Shown here: in pieces, positions 27,863 through 37,279 of the stretch | How the letters are laid out: every line of letters starts with the position of its first letter | Position numbering within the stretch: position 1 is the stretch's first letter | Made by a program: the position numbers and the translations under genes | Assembly (NCBI RefSeq): GCF_000741575.1 | Contig: NZ_JGYV01000005.1 | Location: forward strand, 62,001-126,000 | DNA length: 64,000 nt | From: Bifidobacterium cuniculi | GTDB taxonomy: Bacteria; Actinomycetota; Actinomycetes; Actinomycetales; Bifidobacteriaceae | Reading direction: 5' to 3' | The notes under the pieces: model-generated | Seen by the model: only the letters and a program-made list of their open reading frames with translations | Told to the model about the DNA's origin: nothing | Databases searched by the model: none

Positions 27863-28958
27863 ATGGAGAAGGAACAACCCGCCCCCGCCATCGACCCCGC
27901 CGACCTCACCCCCCCTCCGTCCTCTACGATATCTTCTACGAAACCGGCACCCGCCTCGGCGGCACGTTCGCCGCCCTCGAGCGGCAGGCCATCGCCGCCG
28001 GCGACACCGCGCGGTTCGACAACCTTATGTCACTGCACCGTCAGTTGTTCGCGGAACGTCAGTCGGTTGGCGCGTACGACGCCGACCGGCAGGTCGACTG
28101 CATCCGCCGATGGGACGACCGGCGCGCGCAGCTGGAGCGGGAAATCACGGTCGGCACAAGCGGCGCCGACGACAACCTGCAGTCGATCTTCGACCGGCAG
28201 GTCTTGCCGATCCTCGAGTCGCTGGCGTCGCCGGGCGAGAGGCCGGTGACGGTGTTCCTCGGCGGCCAGCCCGGCGCGGGCAAGACGCAGGCGCAGCGCA
28301 CCGTCCTGTTGCGTACCCTGGGGCGGGGCTGCTGCCGATCTTCGGCGACGACTACCGGCAGTTCCACCCCGACTATGGCCGGCTCGTGGCCGACGACCCG
28401 CTGCACATGTCCGAGCTGACGGCGCCGGCGGCGGGCGTGTGGACCGGCATGGCTGTCGGCTGGGCGGACGATGCGCGGGTGGGCAGCGTCATCGAGGGGA
28501 CGTGGCGCAACCTGCCCACGGTGCTCGACGAAGCCGGCCATGCGCGGCAGCTGGGACGGCGCACGCATGCCGTCGCCGTGGCGGTGCCGCCGGCGCTTTC
28601 GCGGCTGGCGATCCTGGAGCGTTTCTATCTCGACGTCGTGCGGCAGGGCCAGGCGCGCTGGACGCCGCCGACCGCCCACGAGACGACGGTGCGCAACCTG
28701 GCGGGGAACGTGGCTGCGATCGGCGGCAGCGGCCTGATGGATCGGTTCACCGTGGTGGACCGGTACGGCGAGGTGCTCTACGATGGCGATGACGGCCAGC
28801 GGTTCGCGCAGGCGTGGCGTGGGCGGTTCGAGCGGGGTCTGGATGATGACGAGCGGGAGCGGGTGCGTGCGGCCGTGGAAAAGTTGAGGGTCTTGGCGGA
28901 GCGGTATACGCCGGACAATGAGGAGGCCCGCGAAATGGTGAATGCCCTTGAAGCGTGA
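27863..28958 (+). pseudogene. Zeta-toxin family kinase, two frameshifts
   Basis: The ATG at 27863 opens MEKEQPAPAIDPADLTPP, then an eight-C run (about 27910-27917) shifts the frame into PSVLYDIFYETGTRLGGTFAAL. The Walker A FLGGQPGAGKTQAQ follows. A second shift near 28315-28330 leads into LPIFGDDYRQFHPDYGRL, which has the zeta-toxin substrate region, and on to LAERYTPDNEEAREM at 28958. Zeta toxins phosphorylate a UDP-amino sugar and block wall synthesis. No epsilon antitoxin is seen. The C run suggests slippage, so phase variation is possible, but two shifts favour a dead gene. Confidence 0.8.
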
Positions 28959-28969
28959 TTGCTTCCCTC

Positions 28970-29771
28970 TCAAGAAGTGTTTCTTTTTTCGAACAAAATC
29001 TGGGGGCGGCCTTGCACTGACTGGTTTTCCGTGCCCATCTTCGGGAACGAAGACGGGCACGGTTCTTGCTGTTGCGGGGTGTTCAAACCAAGCCGCAGAC
29101 AACGGGGACCATGCTCCTCGAGACACATTGTGCCTGCGTGTGCGTCGCCACGCCAGTGACGGCCGCTACTCCTTGGCCGTTCACCTGCCGGTCCGGGCGT
29201 GTGCCCACGTGTGCCCCGGCCTGTCCGATGCGCCCTGCGTGGCCTTCGTGCGGCCCGTGCCGTGTCCGCCGTCTCCCAAAACGGCAACAACGCGGGATTG
29301 GACGGCCGGCACTTCCCGATGTCGGAACCATCCGTCTGCTTGGGACGGCGCACCTGGCAGCCCGGACGCACGCGACCCAAGGCGCGCAAGGTGACCGGTG
29401 GATTTGTCCGGGTCTGGGTGCAAGCCCGTACAAATTCGTCGCAACGAGGGTCCGGGACGGCGCATTCTTACGGAACCGGGCAGGTTCCCGTAGGGATTCG
29501 TCGTAATGAGAGGCTGGGGCGGCACATCTTTACGGGGTCCGGCACGTTCCCGTACGGATTCGTCGTGGGGCTCTCTCGTTGTTCGTGGTATTTGCAAGGC
29601 GGACTTGCACTGGCTGGTTTTCGTGTCCGGCTTGGGGAACAAGAACCATGCCTGTTTTTGTTCCCGAGACAGGCATGGGAAAGCAGCCAGTGCAAGTTCG
29701 TCCTGGGACGTGGCCCGCCCATGCGGTCCGGCCTAAATTTTGTTCGAAAAAAATGAAACATTTTTCAAGGG
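28970..29771. repeat. Composite island of nested inverted and direct repeats
   Basis: The outer arms are inverted copies of the TTCGAACAAAATCT-type hairpin sequence (about 28970-29003 and 29732-29771). Just inside lie TTGCACTGACTGGTTTT (29011) and CTTGCACTGGCTGGTTTT (29603), with its inverted partner CAGCCAGTGCAAGTTCG (29684). Perfect small hairpins are at 29029-29062 (CCGTGCCC...GGGCACGG) and 29646-29678 (CCATGCCTG...CAGGCATGG). About 45-bp units ending GGATTCGTCG repeat at 29461-29503 and 29521-29565, with a partial one before. Frames exist but look like shadows. No gene is supported between 28959 and 30070. Confidence 0.65.
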
Positions 29772-29961
29772 GATGCTTGACACGAGGAGTTTCGCCACAA
29801 GCAGACCCTTGTCACAAGAAAGCCCCTCTCCCGGCCCCTCCACGCCTGAAGCCGCACTTCCCGCTCCGCTCTACCCATCCCGCCTCGTCCTGCTTCATCC
29901 CACCTCACCCTTCCCCTCCCCACCTCGCCCACCCTCGGCAAACCCCGCGCCCCTTCACCTA

Positions 29962-29980
29962 TTTCGACAAATTTCGACAA
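29962..29980. promoter_or_regulatory. Direct-repeated TTTCGACAA half-sites upstream of the LacI gene
   Basis: TTTCGACAA occurs at 29962-29970 and 29972-29980. The same TTTCGA core forms an inverted repeat in the promoter at 31320-31338 of the transporter operon, so the LacI protein may bind both. Confidence 0.4.
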
Positions 29981-30070
29981 TCCGCCTTCTCCACTGGCAT
30001 ACACCTGAACGCTTCCCGTACAATGAACCCCACCAGGGCAGTGCAATGACGGACAAGGCTGGGGGTAACC

Positions 30071-31087
30071 ATGGCAGGCATCAAGGACGTAGCGGCACGC
30101 GCGGGGGTGTCCATCAGCACCGTGTCCTACGTGGTCAGCGGCAAACGGCGCATCAAGGAGGAGACCAGGCAGAAGGTCCGGCAGGCGGCCCTCGAGCTGG
30201 GGTACCGGCCGGTGCTCGACGCGGTGCGCGACGAACATGAACGCTCTCGCCGCCACGTCCTGGCGGTCAGCGCGCCGATTCGCCCTTACACCGACGTCTC
30301 CAACTACGCGTCCTTCTTCTTCGCGCTGGCCACGTCGGCGAAGCGCTACGGCTCGGACATCCTCCTGCTCATGCACGAGGCGGGTGACCAGGAGATGCGC
30401 CGCGTGGCCGACGACGGACTGGTCGACGGCATCTTCCTGCTCGACGTGCTGCTGAGCGACTCACGTACCGAAGTCGCGGCCACGCTGCCGATTCCGGTGG
30501 TGAGCATCGGCTGTGCGACCGACACCGCCGCCGTCTGGTCGGTCGACATGGACTTCGCGAGCATGGGCCGCGAGGCGGTGGAGAAGGCGCATGTGCTGGG
30601 CCATCGGCACGTCATGCTGCTGTGTCCGGACCGCCGTTCCTTCCTCGACGGCTCGAACTTCCTCGTCCGCTTCCTCGACGCCGCCGTGCAGCGCGCCGAG
30701 GAGCTCGACCTGCAGGTCGTGCGCGAGTTCGCGTCCGGCCGCAGCGCCGACGACATCACGCTGGCCATCGAGGAGGCCTTCGGACAGGACCCCGAGATCA
30801 GCGCGATCATCTGCCAGGAGAACGCGGCGCAGATGTCCTTCGTCGTCAACGCGCTGTCCCGTCGCGGCAAGCGCGTACCGCAGGATGTTTCGGTGATGGC
30901 CGTCTGCACGACCGGCGGCGCGCACATCACCGACGAACTGCAGATGAACTCGTCGGCGGTGTGCGAGCGTGCCGTTGCGATCATGATGGATGTGCTGGAG
31001 GGCCGCAGGTCCGACGTCGGCTACGTGGAGCTCCTCCCCGCCCCCTACAGCGCCCACGGCACGATGCGGGCAAAAGCGCTAGCCTAG
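30071..31087 (+). CDS. LacI-family regulator of the first glycan operon
   Basis: 338 aa with a standard LacI DNA-binding domain, GIKDVAARAGVSISTVSYVV (residues 3-22), and hinge KVRQAALELGYRP. The sensor domain carries VVSIGCATDTAAVW and EISAIICQENAAQMSFVV. The ligand is unknown. GGGGGTAACC precedes the ATG. It lies 372 bp upstream of the binding-protein gene, on the same strand, with its own terminator hairpin at 31115-31144, so it is likely transcribed separately and controls the operon that starts at 31460 through the TTTCGA inverted repeat. Confidence 0.9.
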   Translation: MAGIKDVAARAGVSISTVSYVVSGKRRIKEETRQKVRQAALELGYRPVLDAVRDEHERSRRHVLAVSAPIRPYTDVSNYASFFFALATSAKRYGSDILLLMHEAGDQEMRRVADDGLVDGIFLLDVLLSDSRTEVAATLPIPVVSIGCATDTAAVWSVDMDFASMGREAVEKAHVLGHRHVMLLCPDRRSFLDGSNFLVRFLDAAVQRAEELDLQVVREFASGRSADDITLAIEEAFGQDPEISAIICQENAAQMSFVVNALSRRGKRVPQDVSVMAVCTTGGAHITDELQMNSSAVCERAVAIMMDVLEGRRSDVGYVELLPAPYSAHGTMRAKALA

Positions 31088-31114
31088 GTCCCCCATCACC
31101 AACCCTCCCCTCCG

Positions 31115-31144
31115 AGAAATCTCTCGTTTTTTCGTGAGATTTCT
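31115..31144. terminator. Terminator hairpin after the LacI gene
   Basis: AGAAATCTC and GAGATTTCT enclose TCGTTTTTTCGT, 28 bases after the LacI stop. Closely related to the hairpin at 752-781. Confidence 0.55.
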
Positions 31145-31319
31145 GTTGGCATCCGGATGCCAAACCCCCATCCAGGTGCTCCCCAAAAACCCTCGCGCGC
31201 TAAAACCCTCCTACGTCGAATCCTCCTGCACCGAACCTTCGCGTACCAAATCCCTCCGTACCAAACCCCCTCCCACCGAAAAACCTCACACCCCACCCCG
31301 TGCACTTTTTCGAAGCATA

Positions 31320-31371
31320 TTTCGACACTTCATCGAAACAATTTGTGCCCAACTTAGTTCAATGCTGTAAT
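31320..31371 (+). promoter_or_regulatory. Promoter and operator of the first glycan transporter operon
   Basis: TTTCGACACTTCATCGAAA is an inverted repeat with a 7-base spacer. Next come TTGTGC (-35, 31343-31348) and TGTAAT (-10, 31366-31371) with 17 bases between them. The arrangement places the operator immediately upstream of or overlapping the -35, suiting LacI control. The rest of 31145-31310 shows no gene. Confidence 0.55.
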
Positions 31372-31459
31372 TAAACCATGGAGCTCACCGGAGAGCCCCG
31401 AACCAAACCGAAACCAACCAATCTCATATCCATCAGTAATGGCGCTGAAAGAGGACATC

Positions 31460-32773
31460 ATGAAGATTCGCAAGGCAATCGCGGCAGGACTCGCGGCAGT
31501 CACCGCCACCGGCATGCTCACGCTCGCGTCGGGCTGTGGCTCGTCCGGGACCGCGCAGGAGGAGAATCCCACCACGCTCAAGGTGTGGCATTACGAGGAA
31601 GACAACGGCGCGATGGGCAAGGCGTGGGCCAAGGCCATCGAAATCTTCGAGAAGGAGACCGGCGCGAAGGTCGAGTTCGAGAAGAAGTCCTTCGAGCAGA
31701 TCCGCCAGAATGCCTCGCAGATCCTCAACTCGGACGAGGCGCCGGACGTCATGGAGTACAACAAGGGCAACGCCACCGCCGGCCTCCTCGCCAGCCAGGG
31801 CCTGCTGAGTAACCTCGACAGCTACGTCTCCGAATACAAGTGGGACGAGAAGGTCACCGGCTCTCTCGCCGACACCGGCAAGTACAACGAGAAGGGCATC
31901 ATGGGCTCCGGCAGCTGGTACGGCATCACGAACTACGGCGAGGACGTGATCATGTACTACAACAAGGACATGTTCGATCAAAACGGCATCAAGGTGCCGA
32001 CCACCTTCGACGAACTGACCGACGCGATGCAGCAGTTCACCGACAAGGGCATCACCCCGCTGGCCGAAGGCGCCGCCGAGTACCCGCTGCAGCACCTGTG
32101 GTGGCAGCTGGTGCTGAGCCGCGCCTCCGACCAGTTCATCAAGGACTACGAGATGTACGAGAACGACGTGGACTGGAACGACCCCGCCCTCGTCTACGCC
32201 ACGCAGACCATCAAGGACTGGGTCGACAAGGGCTACATCTCCAAGGACTGCACGGGCCTCAAGGCCGAGGACGTCGGCCAGGCCTTCATGAACGGCACCT
32301 ACCCGATGTTCTTCTCCGGCACCTGGTGGTTCGGCCGCTTCCAGGAGGACATGAAGGACGCGAACGTCACCTTCTCCACCTTCCCCGGCTCCGAGAAGGT
32401 CGTCGGCTCTTCCGGCAACCTGTGGGTGATCCCCGAGAACTCCAAGCGCAAGGACCTGGCCGCCAAGTTCATCAACATCACGCTGAGCGACGAGGTGCAG
32501 GACCTCATGGGCAACTCCGGCGGCCTGCCGATCGCCGCCGACCCGGCCAAGATCACCGACGACGCCACCAAGGAACTCATCGAATCCTTCAACGACGTGC
32601 TCAAGCGCAACGGCCTGGGCTTCTACCCCGACTGGCCCACCGCCACCTTCTATGACGAGCTCAACGCCTCCCTGCAGGAAGTCGTCAACGGCAGCATGGA
32701 CGTCAACGCCGCCCTGGCGCAGATGAAGAGCGACTACGACAAGGGCGTCCAGGACGCCGGCGTCAAGGACTGA
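31460..32773 (+). CDS. Sugar-binding lipoprotein of CUT1 ABC importer (first glycan operon)
   Basis: 437 aa. The lipoprotein signal has lipobox LTLASGCGS (Cys about 25). The cluster-1 solute-binding features are LKVWHYEEDNGAMGKAW, YYNKDMFDQNGIKVPTTFDE and PAKITDDATKEL. AAAGAGGAC precedes the ATG at 31460. It is followed by a strong hairpin (32783-32876) and then by the two permeases, so it is probably made in excess over them. The cargo is inferred to be an oligosaccharide containing alpha-xylose, because the operon continues into a YicI-type GH31. Confidence 0.9.
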   Translation: MKIRKAIAAGLAAVTATGMLTLASGCGSSGTAQEENPTTLKVWHYEEDNGAMGKAWAKAIEIFEKETGAKVEFEKKSFEQIRQNASQILNSDEAPDVMEYNKGNATAGLLASQGLLSNLDSYVSEYKWDEKVTGSLADTGKYNEKGIMGSGSWYGITNYGEDVIMYYNKDMFDQNGIKVPTTFDELTDAMQQFTDKGITPLAEGAAEYPLQHLWWQLVLSRASDQFIKDYEMYENDVDWNDPALVYATQTIKDWVDKGYISKDCTGLKAEDVGQAFMNGTYPMFFSGTWWFGRFQEDMKDANVTFSTFPGSEKVVGSSGNLWVIPENSKRKDLAAKFINITLSDEVQDLMGNSGGLPIAADPAKITDDATKELIESFNDVLKRNGLGFYPDWPTATFYDELNASLQEVVNGSMDVNAALAQMKSDYDKGVQDAGVKD

Positions 32774-32782
32774 ACCGACCAC

Positions 32783-32876
32783 TGAGAAATTGTTCATTTT
32801 TCTGAACAAAATCCAGGACGCGGGCCGTTCGCGCGGCCCGCCCTAGATTTTGTTCAGAAAAATGAACAATTTCTCA
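32783..32876. terminator. Long hairpin between binding protein and permease genes (GTTCA family)
   Basis: Outer arms TGAGAAATTGTTCATTTTTC and its complement enclose GC-rich inner arms (GCGGGCCG...CGGCCCGC). Each outer arm also holds its own small inverted repeat TTGTTCA...TGAACAA. It lies in a same-strand gap, so it likely gives partial termination or protects the upstream mRNA end. Confidence 0.75.
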
Positions 32877-32896
32877 AGGAAGAAAGAGCTTGCATC

Positions 32897-33853
32897 ATGT
32901 CTACCCGAACCAAGACCAAGGCGCGTTCCGATGAGGAACGCGGGATGTCCCGCATCCCGGGCAATCCCTCGAACCGCTTCTGGTGGTACCTCGTCCCCGG
33001 CTTCCTGCTGCTGCTGTGGATCATCGTCATCCCGGCCGTCTGGAACATCTACCTGAGCTTCACCAACTACCGCGGCATCAAGCCGCCGACCTGGGCGGGC
33101 CTGACGAACTGGGCGCGCCTCGTCAAGGACCACACCTTCTGGGTGTCCTTCATGAACTCCATCTGGATGATCATCGCCATGGTGGTCATCCCGATCCTCA
33201 TCGGCCTGGTCCTCTCCTCCCTCCTCTTCGACGTCGTCCAGAAGAAGTTCGGCCCCAAGACCGCCTCCACCATGCGCGCCGTCTACTACTTCCCGCAGCT
33301 GCTGCCGATCGCCGTCGCCTCCCTGGTCATGGGCTGGATCATGCGCCCCGAGAACGGCGCCCTCAACGCGATGCTCGAGGCCATCGGCCTGGGCCGTTTC
33401 CAGCACGACTGGCTGGGCAAGCCGGACACGGCACTCATCGTGCTCATGGTCATCATGATCTGGATCCAGCTGGGCTACCCGCTCGTCATCTTCATGTCCG
33501 GCCTCCAGCGCGTCGACCCCGAGCTCTACGAGGCCGCCAGCCTCGACGGCGCCAACTGGTGGCAGCGGTTCCGCGCCATCACGCTGCCGAGCATCAAGCC
33601 GGAGATCTTCGTCGTCGCGCTCACCTGCACCATCGCCGCCCTCAAGGTGTTCGGCCCCGTGCAGATGCTCACCCGCGGCGGCCCCGGCACCTCCACCATC
33701 GTGCCGTCCTACTACTCGTACAAGCAGTTCTTCCAGTCCCAGCAGGTCGGCTACGGCGCCGCCATCGCCACCGCGCTGACCGTGGTCATCATCGTCGTGG
33801 CCATCGTGTTCACCAACCTGCAGGAGAAGGTCACGAAGGAAGATGAGGAGTAA
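32897..33853 (+). CDS. Sugar ABC transporter permease, MalF/UgpA type
   Basis: 318 aa with a charged cytoplasmic start and six membrane helices, the first WWYLVPGFLLLLWIIVIPAV (about 29-48). The EAA loop is LYEAASLDGANWWQRFRAIT. AAGGAAG lies upstream, just outside the hairpin arm, so the hairpin may also affect ribosome access. The next permease starts 3 bases after its stop, implying tight translational coupling. No ATPase is encoded nearby. Confidence 0.9.
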   Translation: MSTRTKTKARSDEERGMSRIPGNPSNRFWWYLVPGFLLLLWIIVIPAVWNIYLSFTNYRGIKPPTWAGLTNWARLVKDHTFWVSFMNSIWMIIAMVVIPILIGLVLSSLLFDVVQKKFGPKTASTMRAVYYFPQLLPIAVASLVMGWIMRPENGALNAMLEAIGLGRFQHDWLGKPDTALIVLMVIMIWIQLGYPLVIFMSGLQRVDPELYEAASLDGANWWQRFRAITLPSIKPEIFVVALTCTIAALKVFGPVQMLTRGGPGTSTIVPSYYSYKQFFQSQQVGYGAAIATALTVVIIVVAIVFTNLQEKVTKEDEE

Positions 33854-33856
33854 GCC

Positions 33857-34786
33857 ATGACCAACACACTCGTTTCGCCGGTGCAGGACTACGAATACAT
33901 CGCGCCGGACCAGCACGTCAAGCTCAGCCCCGAGGAACTCAGGAAGATCGCGCACGTCAAGAAGAACCGCACGGTCGGCGACTGGGTGATCCTCGCGCTG
34001 CTCATCATCGGCGGCCTGATCATGCTCTTCCCCTTCATCGTGCTGCTGCTCAACGCCTTCAAGACGACCGCGGACTACAACGCCTCCGGCCCGCTTTCCT
34101 GGCCCAAGGAGCTCAGCTTCGACGGCCTCGCCACGTTCTGGAACCGCGTGAACTTCCCGCAGAAGGTGTGGAACAGCGTGTGGACCTCCGGCCTGGTCGC
34201 CGTCCTGGCGGTCATCCTCTCCCTGTTCAACGCCTTCGCCCTCGGCATCGGCCGCGTGAAGGGCCGCAAGTGGATCGTGCTGCTCATCATGCTCGCCAAC
34301 ATGCTGCCGCAGGAAGCCATGCTCTACCCGCTGTACACCATGTTCAAGGGCATCGGCCTGTACAACAGCCCCTGGGCCATCGTCATCATCTTCACCGTCA
34401 TCCAGAGCGCCTTCGGCACCTACCTGCTCTCCAGCGTCCTGGGCACCTTCCCCAAGTCGATCCTCGAGGCCGCGGCCATCGACGGCGCCAGCCGCTGGCG
34501 CGTCTTCCGCGACATCGTCTTCCCGATCTCCAGGCCCACGCTGAGCGTGCTGCTCGTATTCTTCTTCATCTGGACGTGGAACGAGTACATGATCCCGTTG
34601 GCCTTCCTGGTCGACAACTCCGCGCAGACCGTGCCGATCGCCATCAGCTCGCTGAGCGGCGACCGCCTCATGGACGTCACCACCACGGCCTCCGCGTCGC
34701 TGATCAGCATCGTGCCCACGCTCATCTTCTTCCTCGTCTTCCAGCGCACCCTCTCGCGCGGCATCACCGCCGGCGCGGTCAAGTAA
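33857..34786 (+). CDS. Sugar ABC transporter permease, MalG type
   Basis: 309 aa, six membrane helices after an unusually long charged N-terminus (about 45 residues). EAA loop ILEAAAIDGASRWRVFRDIV; C-terminus RGITAGAVK, typical of the family. It is the second half of the channel with the preceding gene, and GH31 starts 9 bases after it, so transport and hydrolysis are coexpressed. Confidence 0.9.
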   Translation: MTNTLVSPVQDYEYIAPDQHVKLSPEELRKIAHVKKNRTVGDWVILALLIIGGLIMLFPFIVLLLNAFKTTADYNASGPLSWPKELSFDGLATFWNRVNFPQKVWNSVWTSGLVAVLAVILSLFNAFALGIGRVKGRKWIVLLIMLANMLPQEAMLYPLYTMFKGIGLYNSPWAIVIIFTVIQSAFGTYLLSSVLGTFPKSILEAAAIDGASRWRVFRDIVFPISRPTLSVLLVFFFIWTWNEYMIPLAFLVDNSAQTVPIAISSLSGDRLMDVTTTASASLISIVPTLIFFLVFQRTLSRGITAGAVK

Positions 34787-34795
34787 GGACCTCCC

Positions 34796-37201
34796 ATGAA
34801 ATTCACCAACGGATACTGGCTCATGCGTGCCGGCGTCGACGCACTCTTCGCCCGCGACATCTACGAGATCCACCCCGGCAGCGAGGCGATCGACGTCCTC
34901 GCGCCCACCCGCGTGATCGCCGAGCGCGCGAACACGCTCAACCAGCCCGCCTTCAACGTGCGGCTGACCTCGCCGGCCGAGGGCGTCGTGCGCGTCCGGG
35001 CGACGCACTGGCGCGGCGGGCGGCGCGGCATCGGCTTCCCGCTCAACGAGAGCGCGGACCGCGGCTACCTGAGCGTCGAAACCCAGGGCAACGGCGACGG
35101 CGAGGCCGGCGAGCGCGGCGCCAGCGCCACGCTGCACGCCGGCCCGCTCGCAGCGCGCGTCGTCAAGGGGCCGGAGTGGAACCTCGAGTTCCTGGGCGCC
35201 GACGGCGAGCCGCTCACGGCGAGCCGCGGCAAGTCGCTGGCGCGTTTCGCGCTGAGCGACCTGGCGAACGTGACGAGCGAGCCGGTCGGCGAGTTCGGCG
35301 TGACGATGACGGGCCTGGCGAAGGACGAGTCGCGCACCTTCACGTCGATCCAGCTGTCGTTGGGCATCGGCGAGACGGTGTACGGGCTGGGCGAGCGCTT
35401 CACTGCCTTCGCCAAGAACGGCCAGAGCGTGGAGATCTGGAACGAGGACGGCGGCACTGCCAGCGAGCAGGGGTACAAGGACATCCCCTTCTACATGACC
35501 TCCGCCGGCTACGGCGTGCTGGTGAACAACCGCGGCCACGTGTCCTTCGAGGTGGGCACGGTGAACACGGAGGCGGTGCAGATCTCCGTGCCGGGCGAGG
35601 AGCTCGACTTCTGTGTGATCTACGGGCCAACGCCGAAGCAGGTGCTGGAGCGCTACACGGCGCTGACGGGACGGCCGGCGGACGTGCCCGCGTGGAGCTA
35701 CGGGCTGTGGCTGACGACGTCGTTCACCACGAAATACGACGAGGCGACGGTCAGCTCGTTCATCGACGGCATGGCCGAGCGCGGCATCCCGCTGAGTGCC
35801 TTCCACTACGACTGCTACTGGATGCGCGAGTTCCACTGGACGGACTTCGAGTGGGACCGCCGCTGGTTCTCCGACATCGAGTCGACGCTGGAGCGGCTGC
35901 ACCGCGAGAAGGGACTGCACTTGTGCGCGTGGATCAATCCGTACATCGGCCAGAACGGTTCGATGTTCGACGAGGGCGTGGACGGCGGCTTCCTGGTCCG
36001 CAATCCCGATGGCACGATCTGGCAGACGGACAACTGGCAGGCGGGCATGGCGCTGGTGGACTTCACGAACCCGGCGGCGCGCGCCTGGTACAAGGCGAAG
36101 GTGAAGGCGCTGCTGGGGCAGGGCATCGACGCGATCAAGACGGACTTCGGCGAGCGCATCCCGCGCGACGTGACATGGTTCGACGGCTCGCCGGCGGACA
36201 CGATGCACAACTGGTACACGCAGCTGTACAACGAGACCGTGTTCGAGGCGATTGCGGAGGTGTACGGCGTGGGGCAGGCGTGCGTGTTCGCCCGCTCGGC
36301 GACGGTGGGCGGCCAGAAGTTCCCGGTGCATTGGGGCGGCGACTGCGAGTCGACCTTCAACGGGATGGCGCAGAGCTTGCGTGCCGGGCTGTCGCTGACG
36401 AGCTCGGGCTTCGGCTTCTGGAGCCATGACATCGGCGGCTTCGAGGGCGCCTTCCCGGATCCGGCGGTGTACAAGCGCTGGCTGGCCTTCGGTCTGTTGA
36501 GCTCGCATTCGCGCCTGCACGGCTCGACGGTGTACCGCGTGCCGTGGCTGTTCGACGAGGCCGATCCTGGGTTGGAGTCGCTGCCGGCGGGGCAGAGCGC
36601 GGTGGACGTGTGCCGTGACTTCACCCGGCTGAAGCTCTCGCTCATGCCGTACCTGTATGCGGTGGGCCTGGAGCCGCACCGCAACGGCACGCCGGTGATG
36701 CGTTCCATGTTCATGGAGTTCCCCGACGACCACGCCTGCCGCCTGCTGGACCGCCAGTACATGCTGGGCCCGTCCCTGCTGGTGGCGCCCGTATTCACCT
36801 ACTCGGGCGACGTGGACTACTACCTGCCCGCGGGCGGCTGGACGAACTGGTTCACCGGCGAGCGCGTGGTGAGTGCCGACGGCTGCTGGCGCCACGAATG
36901 CCACGGCTACGACACGGTGCCGCTGTGGGTGCGCGACGGCTCCCTGCTGGTGACCTCGCCCGGTGCGATGCGAGCGGACTACGACTATGCGGAGGATCCG
37001 CTGGTGAACGTGTGCCTGGGCGAGGGTGCCGCTGCCGAGTGGGCGGTGACGCGCATGGACGGTTCGTGCGTCGGGTTCCGTGCGCGGCGCGTGGACGGTT
37101 CGCATGTCGAGGTGACCCGCGACGACGACGGCGCTTTCCGTGCTCGCTTGGGTACCTCCGGCGAGGTGGTGTCCGGCGAGGGGACGGTGGTGCTGCGGTA
37201 G
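34796..37201 (+). CDS. Alpha-xylosidase-type glycoside hydrolase, GH31 (YicI-like), copy 1
   Basis: 801 aa, no signal peptide. The YicI-type N-terminus (MKFTNGYWLMRAGV) precedes a beta-sandwich. The catalytic barrel has the nucleophile in IKTDFGERIP (Asp 450) and the acid/base in HWGGDC (Asp 516), then SGFGFWSHDIGGFE. Proximal and distal C-terminal beta domains are present. The motif KTDFGERIP with HWGGD is the signature of alpha-xylosidases such as E. coli YicI rather than alpha-glucosidases. It would remove alpha-1,6-xylose from xyloglucan oligosaccharides or isoprimeverose. AAGGAC precedes the ATG. Last metabolic gene before the hairpin at 37206. Confidence 0.85.
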   Translation: MKFTNGYWLMRAGVDALFARDIYEIHPGSEAIDVLAPTRVIAERANTLNQPAFNVRLTSPAEGVVRVRATHWRGGRRGIGFPLNESADRGYLSVETQGNGDGEAGERGASATLHAGPLAARVVKGPEWNLEFLGADGEPLTASRGKSLARFALSDLANVTSEPVGEFGVTMTGLAKDESRTFTSIQLSLGIGETVYGLGERFTAFAKNGQSVEIWNEDGGTASEQGYKDIPFYMTSAGYGVLVNNRGHVSFEVGTVNTEAVQISVPGEELDFCVIYGPTPKQVLERYTALTGRPADVPAWSYGLWLTTSFTTKYDEATVSSFIDGMAERGIPLSAFHYDCYWMREFHWTDFEWDRRWFSDIESTLERLHREKGLHLCAWINPYIGQNGSMFDEGVDGGFLVRNPDGTIWQTDNWQAGMALVDFTNPAARAWYKAKVKALLGQGIDAIKTDFGERIPRDVTWFDGSPADTMHNWYTQLYNETVFEAIAEVYGVGQACVFARSATVGGQKFPVHWGGDCESTFNGMAQSLRAGLSLTSSGFGFWSHDIGGFEGAFPDPAVYKRWLAFGLLSSHSRLHGSTVYRVPWLFDEADPGLESLPAGQSAVDVCRDFTRLKLSLMPYLYAVGLEPHRNGTPVMRSMFMEFPDDHACRLLDRQYMLGPSLLVAPVFTYSGDVDYYLPAGGWTNWFTGERVVSADGCWRHECHGYDTVPLWVRDGSLLVTSPGAMRADYDYAEDPLVNVCLGEGAAAEWAVTRMDGSCVGFRARRVDGSHVEVTRDDDGAFRARLGTSGEVVSGEGTVVLR

Positions 37202-37205
37202 TCCC

Positions 37206-37250
37206 GTGAGGAATCGTTCGTTTTTGTTCAAAAAACGAACGATTCCTCAC
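37206..37250. terminator. Perfect 20-bp-stem terminator
   Basis: GTGAGGAATCGTTCGTTTTT, loop GTTCA, then the exact complement. It starts 4 bases after the GH31 stop and has T/A tracts on both sides, so it can terminate in either direction. A variant of the GTTCA hairpin family. Confidence 0.8.
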
Positions 37251-37279
37251 AGGACTGATGTGTGCTACAACTCATAACC

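Noticed and set aside
29066-29756. Several open frames of 100-185 codons inside the repeat island
   Set aside because: They cross perfect hairpins and direct repeats and have no conserved-looking segments.
32843-37231. Antisense open frame of over 1400 codons opposite the first glycan operon
   Set aside because: It lies opposite permease and GH31 genes with clear motifs; its composition (runs of Arg, His, Val, Gly) is the usual shadow of GC-rich codon bias.
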